NCBI GenBank assembly: GCA_963575745.1
Contig: CAUYUJ010001447.1
Span: forward strand, 818,680-882,679
Length of the DNA: 64,000 nucleotides
From: Prorocentrum cordatum
Taxonomy: Eukaryota > Sar > Dinophyceae > Prorocentrales > Prorocentraceae
Direction of reading: 5' to 3'
Shown here: piece after piece, positions 21,291-31,849 of the stretch
Numbering within the stretch: position 1 is the stretch's first letter
How the letters are laid out: each line of letters opens with the position of its first letter
Program-made: the position numbers and the translations under genes
Notes under the pieces: generated by a model
The model's input: the letters and a program-made list of their open reading frames with translations, nothing else
The model's database searches: none
Told to the model about the DNA's origin: nothing

Positions 21291-22808
21291 GCGATGACTG
21301 GCGTCATGGGGGGGGGTGAGGTGGGGTATGACGTAACGCCCCTTCCCCGCCGTGCGGCTCCGGCACCGCAGCCGCGCCCGCGCGCGCGACGCGACGAGCG
21401 ACGAGCGACGAGCGACGAGCGACAAGCGACGACGACGACGACGACAACGACGACGACGAGAACAACATGTAGGTTGCGATATGCCCCGCTGCGCCTGTGT
21501 ACACCACAACGCTCGCGTGCACCACAGCGCGCGAGTATACCACAGCGCCTCAGTACACCGCAACAACCATGTGCAACGCAGCGCCTGTGTACACCACAGT
21601 GCTCGCGTACAGTACAACGCCGGTGTACATGTGCACACCGCAACTACCATGTGCAACGCAGCGCCTGTGTACACCACAGCGCTTGCGTGCAACGCAACGC
21701 CTGTGCACGCCACAGCGCGCGTCTACACCACAGCATCCGCGTGCAACGCAGCGCTGGTGTACACCACAATGCCTGCGTGCATAGGACAGGTAGAAGGAGA
21801 ATGTACGTGAGGATCTGCTGCGAACAACTAGAGGCCACGCCATGAAAGTGCTGATAATCGAATTCGACGTTTTTTTCCCTCCTTCCTCCTCCTCCACCTC
21901 CACCACCTCCTCCTCCTCCTCCTGCTTACCCCCCGTCGTGCATCTCAGCGCGCACCGCAGCAAGGGTCTATTGAATCGGTCCACTTGGTTCTCGGACGGC
22001 CAATTTATCAGGAGCCTCCTGGACGCAAATGGGAGGAGTTAGGGTGATGCGGGCGGACTCGGGAGAACTCGTAGGTTCCAGCGGCGCTCCGTTGTCCATA
22101 AGGATTATGTTACATTGTTTTCAGTGGAATCCACAAGCGCTCCATCTTGTCATAAGGATTCGTTAAAACATGTTATATACAACACCGGTGCTGTGTTGCA
22201 CACGGTTGCTGTGGTGCACACAAGCACGGCACTGCACGAAAGCATTGTGGTGTACACTTGTGCTGTGTTGCTGACGGCTGATGTTGTGTACGCAAACGCT
22301 GTGGTGTGCACAAGAGCTGTTGTGCCCGCAGGCACGGTGCCACAAACTGACGCTGTGTTGCACGCGGCTGCTGTGGTGTACATAGGCGGTGTGGTGTACA
22401 CAGGCGCTGCGGTGCACGCAGGCACTGTGGTGTACACAGATTCTGTGGTGCAAATCGCCACCTACATGCTGGCACTACCCGTCCTCCGTCACTCCTCAGC
22501 ATTCCCAGACGCCGCCGGCGCGAAACGTGACGACATCGACCCCCCCCCTAGATGATTGCCGTCATCGGCCCGGAATATAAAACAGGCTTCAGCCGCGTCC
22601 GCGCGCACGACGACTATGAGCGACAAGCGAGAAGCCACGAGCGACGACGACGACGACGACGACCGCGGACCAGACTCCCATGTGGATTCCTACGCGGACA
22701 CATACGCGGATCCCAAAACGCAAGGCGGCAGTGCCCGGAACGCACTGTGGGAGGGGAGCGTTGCGTCATAGGGGGGGGAGGGGAGCGGGGGCCATGACGC
22801 CCGTCATG
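21291..22808. mobile_element. Nested foldback-type element
   Basis: The ends are direct repeats of GCGATGACTGGCGTCATG (21,291-21,308) and GCCATGACGCCCGTCATG (22,791-22,808), 14 of 18 identical and in the same copia codons (A-M-T-x-V-M). Inside lie inverted arms: TATGACG.AACGC..CCCC near each end, then CATGTAGGT.GCGAT.TGC, then inward-facing arrays of 17-20 bp units (GTGTACACCACAGCGC; 21,480-21,790 forward, 22,185-22,450 inverted). Long inverted repeats made of tandem subrepeats are the hallmark of foldback transposons. No transposase ORF. Confidence 0.7.
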
Positions 22809-23675
22809 CCCCAAGCAACAAAGAAACGGGCTCGAGGACGACGCTACGGACCAGACCAGCATCACGACAAACAATCCTTCACAGCTGTTGGCCATCAAGC
22901 CAAGCCCGATTTCGATTTGCAGCGCTTGAAGCATCAACTCGAGGAGACGGCCACGGAACAAGCGAGATTGGCGCTCGCGTTGGGAAGCAAGTTCCGGCAC
23001 GGGACACCTGATGAGATGACGAGGTTGTTATCTGCACTTGGACTTTCAGCAAAGGTCATCAGGTTAACACCTCGTGTTTGCACCGATTTTTGTGGATCCT
23101 GTCGGGAACTCGCACCGCCACTACACCGTCCGGCATTTCGACCTCATCTCACCTCGATGTTCAACGAGCAATTTCAAAGAGATCTGTTCTTTCTGTGGGA
23201 TCAGATGTGGTTAATTCCCGTGGATGAACACATTCGTCACAAGGTGGCGGGCAATGTCGGAGCTAAGACTGAACCAGAATATCTTCGAGGTCTGTGCGAA
23301 CATTGGATCCGATTCCTTGACCCCATGGAGCGTCTAGCTTCAGGTCGGGGAGGCTCCCTTACTAGCGATTTGGTTGGGACACCTCTCGACTGCTACTCCA
23401 TCCAGCGCGACCTGGCCATAACCGACCCGAACAAGGGCCAAGACACCACGACAGGCCAAACGCAGAGACAAACTCGCATGACAAAAGCCACAGACACCCA
23501 GCGCGATGGCACCGGTAGCCAGGATGCGACCCTGATCTACAAGGCTACCAGGGCACAACATCTCTTGCCCACCAACAGTGGCAGCGCGCCGGCGAATGCG
23601 CTACTGGGATTCGCACCCCGCGACTTGTTCGATGGTCAGGCATCCACGGCCGCGTCTTTTAGAGGCAACCTCTGA
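22799..23675 (+). pseudogene. Copia integrase: zinc finger and catalytic core
   Basis: Frame resumes after the insertion (AMTPVMPQATKKRARGRRYG). C-x3-C-x2-C (CTDFCGSC, about 23,079-23,103) with upstream FRHG fits the HHCC-type integrase finger. FNEQFQRDLFFLWD supplies the first core Asp region (Asp codon about 23,181), DEHIRHK follows, and SDLVG (about 23,365) fits the second Asp region. Homology fades after DPNKGQ (about 23,440). No clear third acidic residue can be assigned. It would insert cDNA into the genome if intact. Confidence 0.75.
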
Positions 23676-23689
23676 GATCTCACCAGCCA

Positions 23690-24110
23690 CGTTCGAGCCC
23701 AACAGCCATATGAGGCTGCGATCAAAACCGAGAGTGCCGAAGGCGATTGTGGAGGAGCGCATCGCGGTCGCCGACAGGTCTCGCCCGCAGCGCCTCGACT
23801 TGCAAAAAATCACATTTGGCGACCAAGTGGACCTGTATCGAACGCCCGACAAGAAGGACCAGGAGGACTGGCACGCCCCTGGTGAGCTGCTGCACTTGAA
23901 GACGACGGGTGATAACGTGGTCTGGGGGCGGATACCCTACATCGTACAATTACGACACATGCGCCTTCATCCGCCTCTCACAGGCTGGGTCACCAGCACG
24001 GTGGAACAACGTGCGGAGACGAACGACACGTTCTGTCTGGTCGCCGACTACTACGACATGCTGGACATCATCGAAGGCACCATGCTCTTTGAACCACAGG
24101 TTATGGGCAC
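23690..24110 (+). pseudogene. Copia integrase C-terminal domain remnant
   Basis: A different frame shows VADRSRPQRLDLQKITFGDQ then VDLYRTPDKKDQEDWHAPGE and VVWGRIPYIVQLRHMRLHPP. This matches the small beta-rich DNA-binding tail of copia integrases ('GDxVxYYRxPxxKDxxxWxGP'). It follows the core by about 250 bp with at least one frameshift between. Confidence 0.7.
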
Positions 24111-24197
24111 CATTACCTGCGAGGACGGGCCTGATACACGCACGCGCACACACGGAACGACCTTCTCCAGAATGCGCCGAGACTTTGGCAGCAAGCA

Positions 24198-25775
24198 GTG
24201 CAATGCGCGGAGAACGAGTGGGAATTCAAGATCGACTGCATCGCCTTCAGTCGGCGCGTGAAGCGGCACTACAAAGTCAGCGGCGCGGGTTTCGGGATGC
24301 AGGTAATCTGGGACTGCTCGAAAGGATCTCCGCATGTTACGCGAGACACCAAGGCCAGCAGACAAGCGTTGAACATCTTGGCGGCAGACCCAGGCCTGAA
24401 CGACACAAACGCTTGCAACGTCATCTTCTACACCTTTCTATCGGCTTCGCGCGATCCTGATACCAAGATGTACGCGATTCCGGATTTTTCGGACATCCGC
24501 AGCGTCGGATACGACCCTGACGGAGGCTCGCCAAATGTTGATGTCCCTCCTCATGGGCCCCATATTTCACCAGGAAGTCCCGGAGCACCACCGCCAGCTC
24601 CAGCTTGCGCCTGACTCACCGCTTGAAGCTCCCGCCGCCCTGCCAGGACCGCCGTTGAGCTTCTCGCCGCCGAGGATGGCGCCTGCGCCTACAAGTGGGC
24701 CGCCAGGACTAGCACCGGCGCCGCCAGCACCGCCTGCAGTTCGAGCGCGCCCTGACAGGTTCCAGATTCGGTATCAGAGATAGAGACATGATCTGGCAGG
24801 AGGAAGGTGACGACATTAGCAGCCCCTCGATCGTCGTGCCACCGCGATCTCCATGTCCACCAGCTCCTCTGGCACCTCCAACGGCTCCAGATACGATCGG
24901 CCAGCATCTTTGGCCATCGACGGCCACAGCGTAGGAAAACAAATTTTAACAGGGCCAGGGGGCAGCACGAGCCAGAGAACGCCCCTGCCACGAACTTCAC
25001 CTCCGGCTAAGAGAACGGCAACACCAGCACCAACTGCCACCCCAGTCGCCGCGCCATCAATACCACTGTCACCAGCGAGAACAACGACATCGACACCGAA
25101 GACATGGCAGCACAAGGTCGAGGGGCAGGAGCTCAGCAGGTCGCCACCTCGACAGCGCAACGAGCCTGCAGCATCCAGCCAGGTAGCACCACCAGTCCAC
25201 GAAACCGATCCTACCAAACTCACAACCTCAAACTCCATCCTCATCCACTACTCCGAAACCGGCAGCGCCACCGGTCGAGCCCACCGCGGGAGCACCGACA
25301 TCGCCAGGCACCCCGGCTAAACCGACCTCACTGGCACCAAATACGGACATCCGCGATAACCGCGATAACAAAGAACCGACGCCAGTCAGTATATATACAC
25401 CTGAAGCAGGGAATAGCACAATTATCTACGACCTGCGGTACCTGGAGCAACCAAAAATCACGACCTGAGTCTTGACGAGAACGCGAAGATCGTTGGCAAG
25501 AGGCGATCACCCTCGCAGCCACAGGCTTCGGGCATCATCGGCATCTCCAGAGACCAGCAAGCGGCCATTTCCAATCAAAGACAACGGCAACGACCAGTCT
25601 CCAACACCACCTTTGCCATCGGCACTCACGGAGACCAAGAGACCCAAGATGCTCGAGAGCTTCGTGGCTTTCGGCGACCAGCAGATTGGCATCGCCCATA
25701 TTCAGGACGGGCAACTGATCAGCGCTTGCATGGCTACTGAGGAGTTGGATGAGCATCAGCACTGTGCTGACAGCA
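24198..25775 (+). pseudogene. Copia linker between integrase and RT
   Basis: Proline-, serine- and alanine-rich frames (PPGLAPAPPAPPAV near 24,700) without a recognisable domain, decayed in all frames. The low-complexity content is typical of the linker before RT in these elements. A minus-strand frame is also open but has no motif. Confidence 0.45.
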
Positions 25776-25779
25776 CATC

Positions 25780-26505
25780 ATGATGATCATGCCCCAGGAA
25801 GTCTCAGACCATCTTCGGCGAACGCATGATCGCAATTTGCGTTGGTCATCTTCATACGCTCACTGGGTCATCACAGCCTCATTCCATGAAGATCGGAACT
25901 TCTACTTCGACCTGAGGACCGGCGAGGCGATCTTCGCCCACTCAGATGACATCCTTACGGAGGCAGACATTATCGAGTACTGGGACCAGGGTCGAGGAGG
26001 CCTGAGGTCCTTCAAAGACAAACAATACTTCCATGTGCCCACCAGAACAACCTGGTTACATCCAACATTATCGACGCTACTTGGGTCAGGCGCTGGAAGA
26101 AACTTTACAATGCCAGCAACCCGGTCTCTTGGATGTTATAATCTGGTCTCTGTGGGAGAGGCTGCTTAGATGCCCAACAATAACTACGTGATGCGACATT
26201 CAACAACAGCGTCTCGACTTTCCCAGAGGATCATCGCATCACTCTTCTCGCTGGAGAAAGACTTGACCTTGGAGACATGGGATATCCCAACAGTGCTTCT
26301 GCAAGGACTACGGTATGAGACTGTGCTCAATCATGCGAAGCGGATGGGCATCGAAGTCAGAGGACAGCGGAAGGTGTACCTCAAGCCACTGGCCAACGTC
26401 TGGCGGCACTTCAGGGAAAACGAGAAGCCGAAACTCAGACCCCCTGGGTTGGACGTATCATTCTTCCTGCTGTAGCTCCTGAGGCCGATCTACGACGCAC
26501 AGTAG
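25780..26505 (+). pseudogene. Copia reverse transcriptase, N-terminal part only
   Basis: Open from 25,780 (DRNFYFDLRTGEAIF, SDDILTEADIIEYWDQ). The copia pre-RT signature DATWVRRWK is at 26,067-26,100, then TASRLSQRIIASL and ETWDIPTVLLQGLRYE, which is RT motif A with its Asp (codon 26,281-26,283). LLRPIYDAQ near 26,476-26,504 matches the start of the next copia block ('LLKPIYGLxDAP'), preceded and followed by TAG stops. After that the sequence jumps to a downstream part of pol, so motif B and the YVDD active site are missing. Confidence 0.75.
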
Positions 26506-26506
26506 T

Positions 26507-26970
26507 ATGAGCTACGAGCAACATCGGCCCAAGCACTTGATCATCCACCAATGGGACTTCACGGACTCGCTGAAGAAGGTCTCCATTGAGCCGGCGCTGA
26601 CGGACAAGATCGAGAAGGAGTGCAACAACAATCATCAGCACGACATGAGAAGCGCCCTGTGTAGTTTGCTGTGGCTGTGTCAGACCAGGGAGGACATTTA
26701 GAGTGAGGCGGTACAGTTGCAGCAACAAGTTGACAAAGCGATCGTCGGTCACCTCAACCAAGCCAACTTGCCCTTGTATCACGCCCAACGGAACAAGAAG
26801 TTGGCTGGCTTCCATTTTGCACCTCTCAGCTATCCTGTTAGACTGGTTTCGGTTGGAGACGCCATGGCGGCACCAAGACCTCTCATCCGCAGGAGGGCGC
26901 CGCAGTATCTGATGGAGGACCGTACGCACGACATCAGGTGCGAAAAGATCAATTTCACCCAGAATATGTG
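26507..26970 (+). pseudogene. Copia RT-RNase H connection remnant
   Basis: ALCSLLWLCQTREDI, then after a TAG the same frame continues VQLQQQVDKAIVGHLNQANL and LVSVGDA. These match the block between RT and RNase H in copia polyproteins, where a past match to 'LxWLxxxTRPDI' is usual. One in-frame stop at about 26,699. Confidence 0.65.
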
Positions 26971-26993
26971 AGCATGATTGGCGATACACCCTG

Positions 26994-27486
26994 ATGTTGC
27001 CCTCTGGGAAAGCAGAACGGATCTCACACTCGACATCCCATGCAGAGACGAATGCCGGCTACAAGGTGGACCAAAACGCTCAGTTCATTGCCCTTCGCCT
27101 CACCGAGATCACAAACTGCACCGAGACCCAACACAAAACCTGCGACATGATAGTTTCGAGTCGATCACGGTACGGATTATATGGACCTCTAGCACCCGTG
27201 TTGTGGTGCAAAAGGAATGCCCAGTTAGAGAAGTTCACGGCTGGCAGTTCCTCCGATGCAAGAGGAACGTTTGTCGGGACGCAGTCGGCACTTGCTGGAC
27301 CTCCCGACGGAAATCATGCTCGTCCACGGCATTTCTCAGTCTGGAGTCATCATGCTACTCATGCAGAACATGACTACGGGAGCGTGGGAGGTTCAGACCC
27401 CGAAGAACAAGTACGCGACGATGAGAACAATCATGGAGCCAAAAGGCGGCTTCGATGAGTCCGACCTGCTGGACCTCAAGGCTTGA
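26994..27486 (+). pseudogene. Copia RNase H-like C-terminal remnant
   Basis: KAERISHSTSHAETNA (27,009-27,056) corresponds to the 'S(S/T)AEAE' helix with the RNase H catalytic Glu. The following frame ends at 27,457; a third frame (LPTEIMLVHGISQSG to the stop at 27,486) likely carries the last part of the polyprotein. RNase H would remove the RNA template in reverse transcription. Confidence 0.65.
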
Positions 27487-27533
27487 TAGCCGCCCGGCTG
27501 TCCCTCTCGCTCGCCCCTATACCACAGTTCAGA

Positions 27534-27555
27534 GTAGTATCTGTTCTTATCAGTT
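27534..27555 (+). other. U2 snRNA-like 22-nt segment
   Basis: Reads GTAGTATCTGTTCTTATCAG plus TT, the same letters as the branch-site-pairing region of U2 snRNA (conserved across eukaryotes). The preceding 5' part and the following stem-loops of U2 are absent, so this is a fragment, not a U2 gene. Confidence 0.6.
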
Positions 27556-27697
27556 AGGAGGCGTGAAACATAGACATGGCAAACAGAATTTGATGTTCCA
27601 TCGTTATATATATATATGTGTGTGTGTATGCGATTAGGACACCCACGAATTCAACCTGGATGAGTTCTTAGGAGCTTTAGATGCGGGACTCTGGAAC

Positions 27698-27834
27698 AGG
27701 AGCTCGGATTTGGGTTTGACCAGCGGTAGTATCTGTTCTTATCAGTGGGTAGCTAGCAGCGCAACAGTCAGAGGATATTTGCCCATATTTGCATCGGGGC
27801 TCAGGAAGAAACATTCATTATCTCCGCTGAGGAG
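27698..27834 (+). repeat. Right terminal direct repeat of the copia element with U2-like core
   Basis: Partner of 17,997-18,137. Contains GTAGTATCTGTTCTTATCAG again at 27,726-27,745 with a following T, exact to U2. The left copy is diverged at five to six positions in this core, so either the right copy is younger or the core was refreshed. Followed directly by a G-rich purine tract. Confidence 0.65.
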
Positions 27835-27975
27835 GGAAGGGAGGGTGGGGGGGGGAGGGGGGGAGGGTGGAGGAAGGGCAGAGGGGGAGGGGAGGAGGGG
27901 ATGCGAGGAGGGGAGGGGGAGGGGGCGAGGAGAAGAGAGAAGGGAGGGGAGGGGAGGGGAGGGGAGGGGTGGAGG
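27835..27975. repeat. G-rich purine tract (GGGGA/GGAGGG)
   Basis: Runs of GGGAGGGG with G-quadruplex potential, just outside the copia right repeat. A similar G-rich run (17,945-17,998) precedes the left repeat. Confidence 0.85.
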
Positions 27976-28071
27976 GGTGGACGCCTTGTTTTGCGCGCCC
28001 ACCAGACTTCGACACGTCGGCCGCGTATGTATCACCGCGGCGCGCACCAGAGGGTCGAAGAGCCAAACGCC

Positions 28072-28115
28072 ACACAAGCCGACCTGCAATAGACAACCTC
28101 GTGCAGCAAACATTG
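28072..28115 (+). repeat. Short dispersed repeat R, copy 2
   Basis: CACAAGCCGACCTGCAATAG, identical to the 1.33-kb copy over 20 bases, then ACAACCTCGTGCA. Confidence 0.55.
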
Positions 28116-28259
28116 GCCTAGGAGAGACCGGGGGTGGACGGGACGTCTGCCGAGGCCCCCGAAGGTTGACCACCCCCGGAGGCAGACACGGGTGTCCAGC
28201 CTCGACTCCAGGACGCCCGGCTGGCCTCGCGCCCGAGCAGAGCTGAGAGCGGGCGGCCA

Positions 28260-28960
28260 CTACAAACGAAAACGTCGACGACGACGACGGAAAACAGCGA
28301 TGACGACAGCGGACAAAGACACGTCGACGGTGACGGCGACGGCGACGACGGTAACGACGACGGCGACAACACGACGCGACGACCGACTGGAGCAAGCCAG
28401 GGAGAGGAGAGGGAAGAGGAGGGAAGGGTTGGAGAGGAGGGGGCAGGTGGGGAATGAAGCAGCCCTCGTCGTCGTCGTCGTCGTCGTCGTGGTCGTCGTG
28501 GTCGCCGGCGTCGTCGTCGTCGTCGCGGCGTCGAGGGTCGCCGCCGCCGAGTGCCCGCCGAGCGCCGCCGTCGCGGCATCCCCGTCGACCTCCGCGCCGC
28601 CGTCCTCGACGACCTCAGCGCCGCCGTCCCTGCCGCAGCGCCGCCCTCGCCGACCGGCCCTCCCCGCTCCTCGTCGCCCAACCGCGCCGGCCGCCGTCTC
28701 GGCGGGCGGGCCGGGCCCCGCGCGGGGGGCTCCTCGCCGCGGCGCGCAGCGGCGGGCTCCACGAGGGGTGTGCCATGGCCGTGACGGCGGCGGGCGCTGC
28801 CAGCGCCGCGGCCAGCGGCTCCGCGCCTCGATCGTCGTCGCCGTCGGCGGCGTCGACGTCGGCGGCAGCGTCGTCGGCGCCGGCGTTGTGGTCGTGGGCG
28901 GCGTCGGTGGTCGTCGTCTGTGTTGCGTCGTGGTCGTCGGCGAAGCCATGATCGTGGTCG
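28260..28960. repeat. ACG/CGT triplet-rich region
   Basis: ACG-type triplets up to 28,390, then CGT/GCC-rich DNA. The long open frames across it (about 300 codons on both strands) are repeat translations. No domain seen. Confidence 0.75.
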
Positions 28961-29004
28961 GCGCTGGCGCCGTTGACGGCATACGCCCGCGTCTGCTGCT
29001 GCTG

Positions 29005-29155
29005 TTTGTGCAAAAATTCTGGGCGTCAGATTTCTGGGAATTCTCTGCCTCAGGGGCCCTGGGATTGTCAAGAAACGACACGGGATGAAAAGCCAGTGCT
29101 GGGAAGGGGTCTAGACCTCCAGGGGGCCACGCTGATAAAAAAACTCAAAGTCGTA
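29005..29155 (+). repeat. Dispersed repeat family A, 5' part
   Basis: TGGGAATTCTCTGCCTCAGG, then CACGGGATGAAAAGCCAGT and GGGAAGGGGTCTAGACCTCC. The terminal CACGACGTCGG block is replaced by triplet repeats. Confidence 0.55.
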
Positions 29156-29159
29156 GTTC

Positions 29160-29360
29160 TGCGTCAGCGGCGTCGTCGGCGTCGGCGTCGTTGTCGGCGT
29201 CACGTCGTCGGCGTCGGCGTCGTTGTCGGCGTCGTGGTCGTGGTCGTCGCCTACGCCGTCGGCATCGCCACCTTCGTCGTCGGCGACGCCGTCGGCGTCG
29301 GCGCGGTCCCTCCTATTCGTCGTCCTCGTCGTCGCCAGCGGCGTAGTGGTCGTCGTCGGC
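29160..29360. repeat. (CGTCGG)n repeat
   Basis: Imperfect GTCGGC and GTCGTC hexamers. Confidence 0.85.
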
Positions 29361-29579
29361 ATCTGCGCTTCGGAGGTTCTGGACGCGGCTCGTATTAGGG
29401 CCAGGATGGACCTCGAGAGGAGTCTGGGGGCCGAGGGCTCTCGAATGGCTTTTCGAAACTTGCGACACTCGAAATTCGAGGATCGACTTTCGCATCGACC
29501 TTCGAGGACCGATCAAGGCTCCTGGGCGCGTTTCGGGAGGGTCGATCCGCACTCTCACATTGTGCCGCCAGTCTCCGGA

Positions 29580-29695
29580 GCCCTCGGGGAGCCCTCCCCA
29601 GATCTCCAGCCTCGTGATCTGGACCTCTTCCAGGGGACCAAATTCTCATCCCGAGCAGTTTTTGACGGATCCGGGGCCCTGTGAGGGACCCCGAC
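29580..29695 (-). repeat. Dispersed repeat family A, inverted partial copy
   Basis: On the minus strand: GGGGCCC, GGATCCGTCAAAAACTG, GGGATGAGAATTTGGTCCCC, GGAAGAGGTCCAGATCACGA. The middle of family A, without the terminal blocks. Confidence 0.6.
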
Positions 29696-29789
29696 GCCGG
29701 AGGCTGCAGACATCGTCCGGAGTTGTCTATCCAAAGAGAGGGGAGGTGGGAGGACTCTCGCGTGGCCGATCTTGAACGGACTCTGGTCG

Positions 29790-29801
29790 GTCGTCGTCTG
29801 T

Positions 29802-29869
<68 letters not shown>

Positions 29870-29975
29870 TGTCCGTCGTCGTCTGTCCGTCGTCGTCGTC
29901 GTCGTCGTCGTCTGTCCGTCGTCGTCTTCGTCGTCATCGTCGTCGTAGTCCGTCGTCGTCGTCGTTGACGTCTTC
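29790..29975. repeat. (CGT)n microsatellite
   Basis: Nearly pure GTC/CGT run with regularly inserted CTGTC words. Minus-strand frames read polyaspartate or polythreonine. Confidence 0.95.
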
Positions 29976-29999
29976 GCTTGAGATGCCTCGGGGGCGCGC

Positions 30000-31241
30000 G
30001 TGGACATCTCGTCGCCGCTAGCGGGCGCGGCTCGGGCAACTTCGGCCAGGGTGGGCTCCGAGGGGCTCTCGGGGGCAGCTCTTGAACGGAGGCTGCTCCG
30101 CCGCCGCCATCGCGACCCAGACCCCCTCGCGCTCTCATCAAAAATCACGACTGGAAGCTTTTCGCTATTCTCGGCCTCAGGGGGCCCTCCCAGGGAGCCG
30201 GGACCGTCGCAGAATCCACTCAGGACGAGACACCGGTCCCGAGGAAGGGGCCCGGACCTCCGGGGGTCGACGTTGTGCGAAAGAATCACGACGTCGGGGG
30301 GTGTGGGGATGCGGCGCTGTACCCGACCCGCTATACTCCGGCCCTATAGTGCATGGGAGGCCTGGACGCGGCGGGCACACGGAGGTGTTCGGGCCCCGCG
30401 AGAGCCCGAATGCACATCCTCGCTCGCCGCCTATAGCCCGGGGTCCTGGAACACTGGCTCCCCGGGCCTGCCGCTGGCGAGTGCGGCGGCGCGGATGCTG
30501 GCGGCGGCCCAGACATCCGACGTTTTGCATGTATCAGTACGGGGCCTCTGCGAGGCCCGACCCCTTCTCCCAAACCGGCGTTTCAGCCAGAGCGGATTCC
30601 TGACGGTCCCCGATGAGCCAGAACGGGCCGTCGGAGGCCGAACGCTACGAAGAAGCTCCGCCCTGAACTTTGCAAGACGTCGGAGGCCTGCAAAGGAGGG
30701 GCGCCGAAGACGGGGGCCAGGAGGAGAGGGGAAGGTCAGCACATCAGGGCCAGAGACACGTACGAGGACAAGAAGGGCACGGGGGAGGGCGGCAATGGAA
30801 TCTGGGAGATCTCGTGGCCCTGGCCGTGACATCCGCACGCCGCGAATCCTCCCCCCACCCCTGGGGGGAACGATCTTCGGGCACCTCGGAATGCGGTGGA
30901 CGTGGATACAGTTGCCCCCCGCCACGCCCTCCCCCACGCACAGACCCCCAGGGCCCGAACATATTCCAGATCCATCGCCGGCTGAGGTCCCCGAAGATCT
31001 CTCAGGATGGCTACGGAGGTTAAGTCCCTCCCCACCTTGGACGCCATCGGCCCAGACATCTGACGATGTGACGTTCCAAGGCACGGCCCCGCAAGTGCAG
31101 GCCCCTTCCGCGGCGGCCGCTTTCGTCCCCGATCCATCGCTGAGGGCCCTGGAGCCCGATGACGTGCCCCAGATGCCGACATCTGGGAACGACGCCCAGA
31201 TGGTGAAACGTACACATCGTCGGAGGTCTGGGCAGTCTTGA
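30000..31241 (+). other. 413-codon open frame, not supported as a gene
   Basis: Open for 413 codons and ending in TGA at 31,239-31,241, but about 190 bp of it is a dispersed repeat (family A) and the rest is Arg/Pro/Ser-rich with no domain. Minus-strand frames are also long and open. Words such as CCCAGACATCTGACGATG recur within it (30,511; 31,051; 31,181). I treat it as repeat-derived unless transcripts show otherwise. Confidence 0.4.
30112..30300 (+). repeat. Dispersed repeat family A, full-length copy
   Basis: Blocks in order: GACCCCCTCGCGCTCTCATC, AAAATCACGACTGG, ATTCTCGGCCTCAGGGGGCC, GGGACCGTCGCAGAATCCAC, CTCAGGACGAGACACCGGTC, GAGGAAGGGGCCCGGACCTC, and a terminal AATCACGACGTCGGGG. The best copy to define the family. 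Confidence 0.7.
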
Positions 31242-31563
31242 GCAGGGACTTACCGTCCTGGAATTCTTATAGGCCTACCACGACATGTTCTTAGAACCCC
31301 AACAGTTACTATGAAACAACAATGTGTTTAGATAATCAACCCGATGTATTCAAACAAATCGGTCTCAGCCCGAACTGTTCTCAGGAACATCTCGTGCAGA
31401 CCGCAAACCGGTCCTCAGAGCATCTCTGGCTGAGACTGTGCTGTTTTCATTAATTGGGTTGCTTTTCTAAGAGCGATGCTTTTTTATAATAACTTTTGGG
31501 GTTCTAAGAACATTTCGTGGTGGGCCCATATAGGCAAGCCGGGAAGCCTCGCCACTGCGCGAC
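31238..31563. mobile_element. MITE-3, copy a
   Basis: Terminal inverted repeats of about 60 bp. The most conserved part is a 29-bp block with two mismatches: CCTACCACGACATGTTCTTA and GAACCCC on the left (31,272-31,300), its complement on the right (31,498-31,526). Outer parts share TTGAGCAG and TCCTGG/TCCCGG words. The interior is AT-richer with CTCAG..AACTGTTCT repeats. No ORF. A second copy is at 37,089-37,348. Confidence 0.75.
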
Positions 31564-31849
31564 GGCCTGGCGCGGCGGCGCCGACCTTTCCACGCGTGCG
31601 AGGCCGCGCTTTGGGCCGGCCGCGCTGCACGGCGTGCGCCCCCCGAGGTCCCGAGGAGAGGCAGGGGGCCGGCGCCGCCGAGAAGCGAGCCCACCGGGGG
31701 GGGGGGGGACCCCATCGATGACGCCCTGCCAGGCCACGCCAACCCAACCCGCAGACCCGACTTTCGAATTTCTGGTAGGGGGGGGGGCACGGGCTTCGCA
31801 TGTTTTCCCGAGGTTACCCTACCCAGCCCATACTGGGAATGGAGGCCAA

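Larger units (their letters stand above)
17997..27834 (+). mobile_element. Degenerate Ty1/copia-type retrotransposon
   Basis: About 9.8 kb between two related direct repeats. Coding remnants occur in copia order: Gag tail, aspartic protease, integrase (zinc finger, core, C-terminal domain), reverse transcriptase N-terminal part, RNase H-like end. Copia order (integrase before RT) is directly visible. Stops and frameshifts break every segment, the RT palm is deleted, and a 1.5-kb element is inserted between protease and integrase. Without the insertion the element is about 8.3 kb. It cannot move by itself. Confidence 0.85.

Noticed and set aside
24816-25244. Minus-strand Gly/Val-rich ORF in the copia linker
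   Set aside because: Reverse reading of the proline/alanine-rich linker of the plus-strand polyprotein.
27534-27746. Functional U2 snRNA gene
   Set aside because: Only 21-22 nt match; the 5' end, Sm site and 3' stem-loops are not found nearby.
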